NCBI GenBank assembly: GCA_902781305.1
Contig: CACZIV010000007.1
Span: 95,293 to 159,292 of the forward strand
Origin: Pseudoselenomonas ruminantium
GTDB taxonomy: Bacteria; Bacillota; Negativicutes; Selenomonadales; Selenomonadaceae
DNA length: 64,000 nt
Reading direction: 5' to 3'
The notes under the pieces were generated by a model, which made no database searches, was not told the origin of the DNA, and worked only from the letters and a program-made list of their open reading frames with translations. Positions 1 through 5,972 of this stretch are shown here, piece after piece. Made by a program: the position numbers and the translations under genes. Each line of letters opens with the position of its first letter. Position 1 is the first letter of the stretch.

Positions 1-49
1 CTATACTTAATCCAAAGAATGAAGTGATGGTGTCGATCAAGGCATCCCC

Positions 50-89
50 AAAAAAGAGTCAAGCGGGTGGTTACCGAAGGCTCTTTTTT
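50..89. terminator. Terminator-like hairpin 1 of 3 at the left edge
   Basis: An 11-bp stem (50-60 with 79-89, one G-T pair) runs directly into a T run on the + strand, and its A-rich foot makes it symmetrical on the other strand. No gene precedes it inside the window, so it probably ends a gene to the left. Confidence 0.6.
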
Positions 90-97
90 GTTATTAG

Positions 98-130
98 AAA
101 GCCCTCAACGTTACTGTCGAGGGCTTCTTT
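98..130 (+). terminator. Terminator-like hairpin 2 of 3
   Basis: The stem AAGCCCTC/GAGGGCTT (99-106 with 119-126) is followed by a short T-rich tail. It lies only 9 bp after the first hairpin. Confidence 0.5.
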
Positions 131-271
131 GTTGATGCTTAGAACATGGCGGTTAATCATGTATTTGCACCAACGAGAGATACTATTATCATTATGGTAG
201 AGCTTGCCGTAAAGTATTGCATTATTGCATGCTAACCACCTGTATCGATGAGTCCGCTGTTTGGACATGAG

Positions 272-306
272 AAAGCCGCTCTTTTGGTCGAGAGTGGCTT
301 TTTTTC
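272..306 (+). terminator. Terminator-like hairpin 3 of 3
   Basis: The stem AAAGCCGCTCT/AGAGTGGCTTT (272-282 with 291-301) is followed by TTTTT. It insulates the next gene from upstream transcription. The 131-271 stretch between hairpins holds no convincing gene. Confidence 0.6.
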
Positions 307-326
307 GTGTGTCTAAAATATAAAAA

Positions 327-355
327 TGGACTTTTGTGAAAATTTAGGATATAAT
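327..355 (+). promoter_or_regulatory. Promoter for the 423 gene
   Basis: A perfect TATAAT lies at 350-355, with a weak -35 (TGGACT, 327-332) 17 bp upstream. It lies after the last tandem terminator and before the first exported gene. Confidence 0.5.
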
Positions 356-422
356 GTAGGGTGCAAATAAAGATGCGAGATTACTGTTGGTTACAAAGGG
401 AATTGTAAGGGAGGCAGTGGAG

Positions 423-1451
423 ATGGTGAAGAAGAAGGTATTGACTGCGTTAGTAGTGGGATTTTGTATTTGCGGGGGGCCGACTCTAAGTTTAGAGAAT
501 TTGGATTTTGGAGATGCCGTTGCCGAGGCTCGTAATAAGCCGAAGATTGAAGTTATGGATAGGGAACTGAAAAAGAATAAGGGTTATGAGAGTTCTGATG
601 TTTACCGCCGTTCCCATGAACTCATCTATGGTGATGATAAGCCAGCGCGTGATGGCCGTGTTCGCATTGCTGTAGTAATAAATGGTGATGAAAATATGGT
701 CGTAGAAGACCGCATAAAAAATCAAGTATACAGTCATTTGCGAAAAAAATTCCCTATTGATTATTTTGCAGTTATGAAGGGGACAGATATCAATAGCAGG
801 CTGTTGCAGTACGCTGAGGATATATATTATGATCAGCGAGAATATGCTACAACTAGGGATACGACGATAGATGCTAAAAATTCATCAAAAGGATTTAGTA
901 TAAATGTCAATGGACAAAAAAGTTTTTCTGATGCAAAAGCCTCAGCAGATGCGTCTGATGGAGACAAGAGTGCTGGTGGTAGTGCCTCAGGAAGTGGAGA
1001 TAGTCATGGTTTTGGTGGCTCGGTGGGAATGAACATTGGTGGCAGTTCTTTATATGGTGAGGAAAATCGTATTACAAAATCTTCTCGTGTTGACACAGAT
1101 GGAATGCCGGTAGGCAATCGTCCTCGTGGTCTTGCGGATATGCGGCGTATGGATTATGTAAGGGCTGGTCGTGAGTGTAATTACGATTATGTATTTGTTC
1201 TGACCCTCAGCAATGGCAAGGGAAAAGTTTATGGTCACGATTTTGTGCTGTTTAATACCAATACGGTCACAAAGAATGTGTGGTTGCGTGTACGTTTAAT
1301 TGATGTAAGCAGCGGAAACTATCTCTATCGCAATGATATTGCAACTAGTGGGAAAACCCATAATGGCCACATTAATGGCCGGGTTTTGGAGCGATCTGTA
1401 GCCAATGCAATGAAAGAAGCAATGGACGATATCAAGGTTAGTGAGCGTTGA
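423..1451 (+). CDS. Exported protein of unknown function with Gly/Ser-rich insert
   Basis: I do not recognise a characterised family. The ATG at 423 is preferred over an upstream TTG at 387 because GGGAGG lies 8 bp before it and a signal peptide follows at once (MVKKK, then a hydrophobic stretch to about residue 25). The mature protein (about 315 aa) has an alpha/beta-looking N-terminal part, a low-complexity Gly/Ser/Asp-rich segment around residues 150-215, and a C-terminal part with beta-strand-like stretches (YDYVFVLTL, NVWLRVRLIDVSSG) and a final amphipathic helix. That C-terminal pattern faintly recalls CsgG/TolB-N type periplasmic domains, but this is only an impression. It has its own promoter and stands upstream of a small two-gene unit. 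It probably acts in the envelope. Confidence 0.7.
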   Translation: MVKKKVLTALVVGFCICGGPTLSLENLDFGDAVAEARNKPKIEVMDRELKKNKGYESSDVYRRSHELIYGDDKPARDGRVRIAVVINGDENMVVEDRIKNQVYSHLRKKFPIDYFAVMKGTDINSRLLQYAEDIYYDQREYATTRDTTIDAKNSSKGFSINVNGQKSFSDAKASADASDGDKSAGGSASGSGDSHGFGGSVGMNIGGSSLYGEENRITKSSRVDTDGMPVGNRPRGLADMRRMDYVRAGRECNYDYVFVLTLSNGKGKVYGHDFVLFNTNTVTKNVWLRVRLIDVSSGNYLYRNDIATSGKTHNGHINGRVLERSVANAMKEAMDDIKVSER

Positions 1452-1456
1452 TTTTG

Positions 1457-1465
1457 TGATATAAT
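1457..1465 (+). promoter_or_regulatory. Possible extended -10 promoter
   Basis: TG-A-TATAAT at 1457-1465 matches an extended -10 and lies just after the stop codon of the exported protein. A start near 1472 would leave only a very short leader for the 1483 gene, so this may be coincidental. Confidence 0.3.
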
Positions 1466-1482
1466 AGTGGCAGGTGATGAAC

Positions 1483-1755
1483 ATGATGTATCCATTTATG
1501 ACTTTAGATGACGAAACAGAGATAACGCATTCTGAGTTTTTACCAGATGATAAAGTAAAAGTGTATGTGGAGAAGGCTGATGTTAAAGATGGCTTTCATG
1601 ATATGACCTGTTATCTGCCTAGTTATGAGATCACAAGTGTTCATGGTTTTTCCAAGGCAGAACAGGATAAGTATATGGAAATAATCAGATCAACAGCACA
1701 TCTGATTATGGAATTCTCTAAAGACGGAGGATTTGAGAATGCCTCAGGTTTTTAA
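1483..1755 (+). CDS. Small protein paired with a DUF4160 gene
   Basis: A 90-residue acidic soluble protein with no signal peptide or membrane segment. ATG 1483 is chosen because AGGTG lies 6 bp upstream; GTG 1474 and ATG 1477 are alternatives. The ORF overlaps the next gene by 17 bp, so the two are translationally linked. DUF4160 genes usually sit beside a DUF2442 gene. This protein occupies that position, and the central stretch (HDMTCYLPSYEITSVHGFS) could be a divergent partner, but I cannot assign it to DUF2442 with confidence. Function unknown; a role as a small regulatory or toxin-antitoxin-like pair is speculation. Confidence 0.6.
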   Translation: MMYPFMTLDDETEITHSEFLPDDKVKVYVEKADVKDGFHDMTCYLPSYEITSVHGFSKAEQDKYMEIIRSTAHLIMEFSKDGGFENASGF

Positions 1756-2017
1756 GATTGGTGCATATTGGGTATATTTTTGGTCAAATGAAAATGACCC
1801 ATTGGAGCCAGTTCATGTGCATGTTTCAGAGGGAAAACCGACTAAAAATGCTACCAAGATATGGATTACTAGCCGAGGAAATTGTTATTTAGCACACAAC
1901 AATTCGAATATACCGACAATTACACTGAAAAATATTATGCGTATCATTGAGGCTCGTAGTGATGAAGTAATCACTAAGTGGCGGGGATATTTTGGAAAGG
2001 TTGAATTTTATTTTTAG
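1739..2017 (+). CDS. DUF4160 domain protein
   Basis: A 92-aa protein that fits the DUF4160 pattern: the start MPQVFKIGAYWVYFWSNE, then the EPVHVHV motif, which in this family reads as (P)HIHVxxG. ATG 1739 has GGAGGA 8 bp upstream, which makes it better than the TTG at 1733. It ends with a basic-aromatic tail (WRGYFGKVEFYF). The start overlaps the preceding small gene. DUF4160 proteins are common in Firmicutes and have no established biochemical role. The conserved His pair suggests metal or nucleic-acid binding, which is inference. Family assignment is fairly sure, function is not. Confidence 0.8.
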   Translation: MPQVFKIGAYWVYFWSNENDPLEPVHVHVSEGKPTKNATKIWITSRGNCYLAHNNSNIPTITLKNIMRIIEARSDEVITKWRGYFGKVEFYF

Positions 2018-2134
2018 TATTAGGCGGGGAGAAGATCCCTGCCTATTTTTTCGTTAGCCTGTGTAAAAGGATATTTTTGACGGATGGAGAATAATAAAGA
2101 CAAGATGGTATTAGCTGGGGATAGAGGTGGAAAA

Positions 2135-2821
2135 ATGGATATGTGGAAAAGATGGGCAGCTGTTTTGGTGGCGGTCGTAGGTTTATGGATGCCAATGACT
2201 ACTCAGGCTGCAGAGGAAATAGAAGCAGAGCCAAAGGAAATCACGACCAGTGAGATAAAGACGGATAGCAGCCGGGCTGACGATTGGTTTAGCAAACAGG
2301 ACAATAGCAGTTCTGAAAAAGGTGCTTTGGCTAAGGCTTTAGAGAAAAAGCGACAGCAGAACGGACAAAATGAGGGTTCACAGGAGAAAAAAAAGGAACG
2401 CTATATTTATCTGTTTGAAGAAAATGGTTTTGCATACTACCTGGACTCGCAGAATGCTCGTTGGCGGGATATCCCCTATTCAGAGTCCGAGAAGATTTTG
2501 GATGTGTGGATTCGTTTGCTGAAGGTTGCGCCGGATGAGGAGTATAGTTATCCGCAGAAGTATTATCTGGAGCATTATTATCTGCGTCCCGATAAGCAGC
2601 AGATACAATTTTTGAGTGAGTTGGAAGTTGCAGGCCGTCCGGACAATGCGATTAAGGAACGTGCTTATAGCGTACATAATTGGGAAAATATCGTGTCCGG
2701 CTCGTTGGAAGATGAAATTTATCATAAAGTGATGGCGGTTATGAAGAAGAAAAATCAGTTCTGGCCGGCACATACCAGTGTGCGGGATGTTTTGGAAGAT
2801 ATTTTCCGTATTTCCTTGTAA
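2135..2821 (+). CDS. Exported protein of unknown function
   Basis: ATG 2135 (AGGTGG just upstream) opens directly on a signal peptide (MDMWKRW, hydrophobic core, cleavage after TQA near residue 26), so the in-frame ATG at 2084 is less likely. The mature protein begins with a charged, probably disordered linker (Glu/Lys/Ser rich, to about residue 85), followed by a globular C-terminal part of about 140 residues rich in Tyr and Trp (YIYLFEENGFAYYLDSQNARW). This resembles many small secreted proteins seen in Negativicutes that are annotated only as hypothetical. It stands alone, with a strong terminator behind it. Periplasmic or surface location is inferred from the signal peptide. Confidence 0.7.
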   Translation: MDMWKRWAAVLVAVVGLWMPMTTQAAEEIEAEPKEITTSEIKTDSSRADDWFSKQDNSSSEKGALAKALEKKRQQNGQNEGSQEKKKERYIYLFEENGFAYYLDSQNARWRDIPYSESEKILDVWIRLLKVAPDEEYSYPQKYYLEHYYLRPDKQQIQFLSELEVAGRPDNAIKERAYSVHNWENIVSGSLEDEIYHKVMAVMKKKNQFWPAHTSVRDVLEDIFRISL

Positions 2822-2833
2822 TCGACTAACGAC

Positions 2834-2870
2834 AAAAATAGCCGGCGGATGAACCGTCGGCTATTTTTGC
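2834..2870 (+). terminator. Terminator between converging genes
   Basis: The stem AAAAATAGCCG/CGGCTATTTTT (2834-2844 with 2858-2868), extended by GCGG/CCGT, is symmetrical. It can therefore serve both the exported-protein gene and the purH-like gene on the minus strand. Confidence 0.8.
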
Positions 2871-2905
2871 TGTGTGTATATAGTATGTAAGAACGGGGTA
2901 AGCAA

Positions 2906-4075
2906 TTAATGATGGAACAAGCGAATATGCGTCATTGCCATGGTCATATTGTACTTGTCGCAGGTAGCGATAACATTATCGTCACGAATGGAACCGCCGG
3001 CCTGGGCAATGTAGCTGACACCGCTCTTGCGGGCACGTTCGATATTGTCGCCGAAGGGGAAGAAGGCATCCGAGCCAAGGGCAACGCCGGTCTGTGTAGC
3101 CAGCCAGGCTTTCTTTTCCTCGCGGGTAAGCGGTGCCGGCTTTTCGGTGAACAGGTGTTCCCAGTTGCCGTCGGTTAAGAGGTCTTCGCTTTCTTCGCCA
3201 ACGTATACATCAATGGCATTGTCTCTGTCCGGACGGCGTACTTCCTCTTTGAAGGGCAGGTTCATCACCTTGGGGCACTGGCGCAGATACCAGATATCGG
3301 CCTTATTGCCGGCAAGGCGGGTACAATGTACGCGGGATTGCTGTCCTGCGCCAATGCCGATGGCCTGACCGTCCTTGGCATAGCAGACGGAATTGGACTG
3401 GGTGTATTTCAACGTAATAAGGGAAATCAAGAGGTCACGCTTGGCGCTTTCCGGCATTTCCTTGTTGACCGTGGGAATTTCCGTCAGACAGTCGGCGGTA
3501 ATCTTGATGTCATTGCGCTGCTGTTCAAAGGTGATGCCAAAGACCTGTTTCTGTTCCAAAGGCTCCGGCTGGTAGTTCGTATCCATTTGAATGACCAGGT
3601 ACGTGCCTTTGCGCTTGGATTTCAGGATTTCCAGTGCTTCGGCGGAGTAGGAGGGGGCAATAATGCCATCGGAAACTTCGCGCTTCAGGAAGCTGGCCGT
3701 CTGGGCATCGCATTCATCGGAGAGGGCAACGAAATCCCCATAAGAGGACATACGGTCAGCACCGCGAGCGCGGATATAAGCCGTAGCCACGGGGCTGAGT
3801 TCTACGCCTTCGACGAAATAAGCCTTTTGTAAAGCTTCGGAAAGGGGAACGGCAACAGCTGCGCCAGCCGGGCTGACATGCTTAAAGGACGCGGCGGCGG
3901 GCAGGCCGGTGGCTTCTTTGAGTTCACGCACAAGCTGCCAGCTGTTAAAGGCATCGAGCAGGTTGATATACCCTGGTTTGCCATTCAGCACCGTGAAGGG
4001 CAGACCTTTTTCGCAGAAAACTCTGGCCGGTTTCTGATTGGGGTTACAACCGTATTTCAGTTCCATTTCCGTCAT
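2906..4075 (-). CDS. purH: Stand-alone AICAR transformylase (PurH formyltransferase domain)
   Basis: A 389-residue protein containing only the AICAR formyltransferase part of PurH, which transfers a formyl group from 10-formyl-THF to AICAR in de novo purine synthesis. Typical family segments are visible: KYGCNPNQKPA near the start, SFKHVSPAGAAV (the K-H pair used in catalysis), YTQSNSVCYAKDGQAIGIGAGQQSRV, and SDAFFPFGDNIERA near the end. The N-terminal IMP cyclohydrolase (MGS-like) domain of ordinary PurH is absent, so another gene must supply cyclohydrolase. The ATG at 4075 has GGAGGAG 7 bp upstream; in-frame codons further upstream run into the riboswitch. The gene is controlled by the ZTP riboswitch just upstream, which fits a folate-dependent purine step. 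Confidence 0.93.
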   Translation of the reverse strand: MTEMELKYGCNPNQKPARVFCEKGLPFTVLNGKPGYINLLDAFNSWQLVRELKEATGLPAAASFKHVSPAGAAVAVPLSEALQKAYFVEGVELSPVATAYIRARGADRMSSYGDFVALSDECDAQTASFLKREVSDGIIAPSYSAEALEILKSKRKGTYLVIQMDTNYQPEPLEQKQVFGITFEQQRNDIKITADCLTEIPTVNKEMPESAKRDLLISLITLKYTQSNSVCYAKDGQAIGIGAGQQSRVHCTRLAGNKADIWYLRQCPKVMNLPFKEEVRRPDRDNAIDVYVGEESEDLLTDGNWEHLFTEKPAPLTREEKKAWLATQTGVALGSDAFFPFGDNIERARKSGVSYIAQAGGSIRDDNVIATCDKYNMTMAMTHIRLFHH

Positions 4076-4098
4076 TGTAAATCTCCTCCATATAACGC

Positions 4099-4190
4099 AA
4101 AAAGCCGACACGAATCCGGGCATTCACCCAGACGGTCGGCTTTTCTTCCCTGTGCTCCCTGTGGTTATCCACTTCCGTCAGTCGCACAGC
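4099..4190 (-). ncRNA. ZTP (pfl) riboswitch with intrinsic terminator
   Basis: On the minus strand the leader of the purH-like gene holds both conserved halves of the pfl motif. The first is P1 CTGTGC/GCACAG (4189-4184 with 4155-4150) enclosing GACTGACGGAA, a GTGG/CCAC hairpin and AGGGAGCAC. The second is CCGTCTGGGT (4135-4126), close to the family consensus CCGCCTGGGC. The second half lies inside a GCCGAC/GTCGGC stem (4140-4135 with 4109-4104) followed by TTTTT, so ligand binding can be coupled to termination. ZTP accumulates when 10-formyl-THF is short, and the controlled gene is the enzyme that uses it, exactly the known biology. Identified by motif reading; a covariance search with the Rfam ZTP model would confirm it. 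Confidence 0.9.
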
Positions 4191-4223
4191 ATCAACTACA
4201 ACGAATTTAACATCTTCTTTTTA

Positions 4224-4232
4224 TGGTATGAT
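4224..4232 (+). promoter_or_regulatory. Promoter for pfkA (extended -10)
   Basis: TG-G-TATGAT at 4224-4232 is a good extended -10; no clear -35 is visible. The resulting leader contains a CTGCGG/CCGCAG hairpin (about 4258-4283) before the pfkA ribosome site. Confidence 0.5.
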
Positions 4233-4313
4233 AGGGATTAGTGAGGTTTGTTTTTTCCTGCGGCCAGCAAAAATGACCGCAGATTGCTTATAATTCAAGG
4301 GGGAACTTCGATT

Positions 4314-5276
4314 ATGTTAAAAAGCATTGCAGTCATGACCAGCGGCGGCGACAGTCCCGGTATGAATGCGGCAGCCCGTGCAGTTGTGCGTACGGCGCTC
4401 TATGAAGGGGTAAAAGTTTGGGGTATCCGTGATGGTTATCATGGCTTGCTCGAAGAAAATATGTTTGAAATGCAGTCCAAAGACGTAGGTGATATCATTC
4501 AGCGCGGCGGTACATTCCTCGGCACGGCCCGCTGCAAACGCTGGAAGACGCCGGAAGGCCGTATGCTCGGCTATCAGCACCTCGTTGACCGTGGGATTCA
4601 GGGCCTTTGCGTAATCGGCGGTGACGGCTCCCTGCGCGGTGCTTCCCTGTTGTCGCAGGAAACGGGCATTCCTATCGTAGGTCTGCCGGGCACCATCGAC
4701 AACGACGTTTGGGGGTCTGACTACACGATTGGCTGCGATACGGCAGCGAACACCATCATTGATGCCATCAATAAGTTACGTGACACGGCTTCGGCCCATC
4801 GTCGTGTCATCGTTATGGAAGTAATGGGCCGCAGTTCGGGGTGGCTGGCACTGGTAGCCGGCATCTCCGGTGGTGCAGAGTACATTCTCGTACCGGAAGA
4901 ACCCTTCGATTTGGACAAGCTCTGCGATGATATGAAGAACGCTTATGCTCAGGGCAAGCGTTATATCCTCGTGGTTGTTGCTGAAGGTGCAGGCAATGCA
5001 CAGGAAATCGGCGATTTCATTGCCAAGAAGACGGAACTCGATACCCGTGTAACGGTACTGGGCCACATTCAGCGTGGCGGTTCGCCGACGGTTATCGACC
5101 GCGTACGCGCCAGCCAGCTCGGTGAGCAGGCTGCTCTGGCGTTGATTTCCGGTCTGTCTGATGTGGTATTTGGTTTCAGCAAGGGCCGTGTAGTATCCAT
5201 CGACCTGCATGACTCCGTAAACAACAAGAAGCAGCTCGACCCGGAATATCTGCATCTGGCAAAAGTTTTGTTCTAA
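4314..5276 (+). CDS. pfkA: ATP-dependent 6-phosphofructokinase
   Basis: A 320-aa bacterial PfkA that phosphorylates fructose 6-phosphate to fructose 1,6-bisphosphate in glycolysis. Clear motifs are TSGGDSPGMNAA (nucleotide-binding loop), IGGDGSLRGA (GGDGS, the ATP-PFK signature), PGTIDNDVWGSDYTIG with the catalytic Asp, MEVMGRSSGWLA, and GHIQRGGSP (fructose-phosphate/allosteric contact). The Gly in GGDGS marks an ATP-dependent rather than PPi-dependent enzyme. Length is the family standard. ATG 4314 follows AAGGGGG; upstream in-frame codons would add a non-homologous tail. The gene is divergent from the riboswitch-controlled purH-like gene and ends at a strong terminator, so it is monocistronic. 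Confidence 0.97.
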   Translation: MLKSIAVMTSGGDSPGMNAAARAVVRTALYEGVKVWGIRDGYHGLLEENMFEMQSKDVGDIIQRGGTFLGTARCKRWKTPEGRMLGYQHLVDRGIQGLCVIGGDGSLRGASLLSQETGIPIVGLPGTIDNDVWGSDYTIGCDTAANTIIDAINKLRDTASAHRRVIVMEVMGRSSGWLALVAGISGGAEYILVPEEPFDLDKLCDDMKNAYAQGKRYILVVVAEGAGNAQEIGDFIAKKTELDTRVTVLGHIQRGGSPTVIDRVRASQLGEQAALALISGLSDVVFGFSKGRVVSIDLHDSVNNKKQLDPEYLHLAKVLF

Positions 5277-5280
5277 AGAT

Positions 5281-5318
5281 AAAAATGACCTTTCTTGAGT
5301 TAGAAAGGTCATTTTTTA
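5281..5318 (+). terminator. Terminator of pfkA
   Basis: A perfect 14-bp stem (5281-5294 with 5303-5316) ends in a TTTTTT run, starting 4 bp after the stop codon. Confidence 0.9.
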
Positions 5319-5354
5319 TTGGAGCGATAATTAATTTCAGAAAATAAAAAAGAC

Positions 5355-5383
5355 TTGCAATTTTTATTCATGTGTTGTATGAT
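5355..5383 (+). promoter_or_regulatory. Promoter for the small Arg/Pro-rich exported protein
   Basis: TTGCAA (5355-5360), 17 bp, TATGAT (5378-5383), in an AT-rich setting: a good sigma-70 promoter placed 83 bp before the start codon. Confidence 0.7.
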
Positions 5384-5466
5384 ATGTGTACAAGAATCCT
5401 TAACAGATAAACAGGAGTTTATCGATATTCACGTTGTTAACATTACCTAGGAAGGGGATGAACGCG

Positions 5467-5847
5467 ATGCGAAGGTTTTGGCAAGGATTGGCTATAGCTG
5501 CTATGGTATGTGGGGCAATGAGCATGATGCCCGGCAATTCTGAAGCTGCTGTAACCCAGCAGGCAGGTGCATTTAATATGACTGGGCCTGCACATGTTTA
5601 TGATTTGAGCGTGGGAATTGATGGCATTCCTACGCAGGAAACTCTGACTCCAGCTGAACGCAGACGTTTGGAAAGGGCGCGTTTGGAGAGGGAGCGCAGA
5701 GAGCGTGAGCGCCGTCGTGCTTTGGAACGGCGCCGTCATCATCGTCCACCTCCACCTCCGCCAAGGAGACATTGGTCAGTGGATACCAATATTGCCGCTA
5801 ACAGCAATATCCAGTTGCCAAGTGGTGTATCCGTAGTAATGGAATAA
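5467..5847 (+). CDS. Small exported Arg/Pro-rich protein
   Basis: A 126-residue protein of unknown function. ATG 5467 lies 9 bp after GGAAGGGG; ATG 5458 is an alternative that would add three residues. A signal peptide spans about residues 1-27 (MRRFWQGLAIAAM, cleavage near NSEA-AV). After a short neutral stretch comes an extremely basic predicted helix (LTPAERRRLERARLERERRE and on), then HHR, six consecutive prolines and RRHW, and a short polar C-terminus. A basic helix followed by polyproline would suit binding to an anionic envelope polymer or spanning the peptidoglycan, but that is inference. It has its own promoter and terminator. Confidence 0.75.
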   Translation: MRRFWQGLAIAAMVCGAMSMMPGNSEAAVTQQAGAFNMTGPAHVYDLSVGIDGIPTQETLTPAERRRLERARLERERRERERRRALERRRHHRPPPPPPRRHWSVDTNIAANSNIQLPSGVSVVME

Positions 5848-5862
5848 GGTTAACAAAATCGC

Positions 5863-5890
5863 AAAAGGGAGGCGCAAGCCTCCCTTTTTT
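5863..5890 (+). terminator. Terminator
   Basis: The stem AAAAGGGAGGC / GCCTCCCTTTT (5863-5873 with 5878-5888), a GCAA tetraloop and a T run follow the Arg/Pro-rich gene. Confidence 0.9.
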
Positions 5891-5923
5891 GATGTGTAAG
5901 TATATTGCTCAAACCGTGTATAA

Positions 5924-5965
5924 TGTGGATAAGTTTGTGGATAACCTGTGGTTTGTTGTGGAAAA
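5924..5965 (+). promoter_or_regulatory. DnaA-box cluster
   Basis: Two perfect TGTGGATAA boxes (5924-5932 and 5936-5944) lie in the same orientation 12 bp apart. A third, TGTGGAAAA (5957-5965), has one mismatch. They fill the 80-bp gap between the 5863 terminator and the 3' end of metH. DnaA binds TTATCCACA (reverse complement TGTGGATAA) in origins and in regulatory clusters. No dnaA or long AT-rich unwinding region is visible beside it, so a regulatory or titration cluster is as likely as part of an origin. Confidence 0.65.
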
Positions 5966-5972
5966 GTACCGG

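Noticed and set aside
71-268. 65-residue minus-strand ORF across the left-edge hairpins
   Set aside because: It reads through a terminator hairpin and starts beside another, has no ribosome site, and shows no recognisable domain.
2909-3832. Several + strand ORFs opposite purH
   Set aside because: They are antisense to the transformylase gene and have no family motifs.
5905-5924. Possible promoter TTGCTC ... TATAAT beside the DnaA boxes
   Set aside because: The spacing between the two hexamers is only about 8 bp and no gene follows on that strand; the first DnaA box overlaps the -10.
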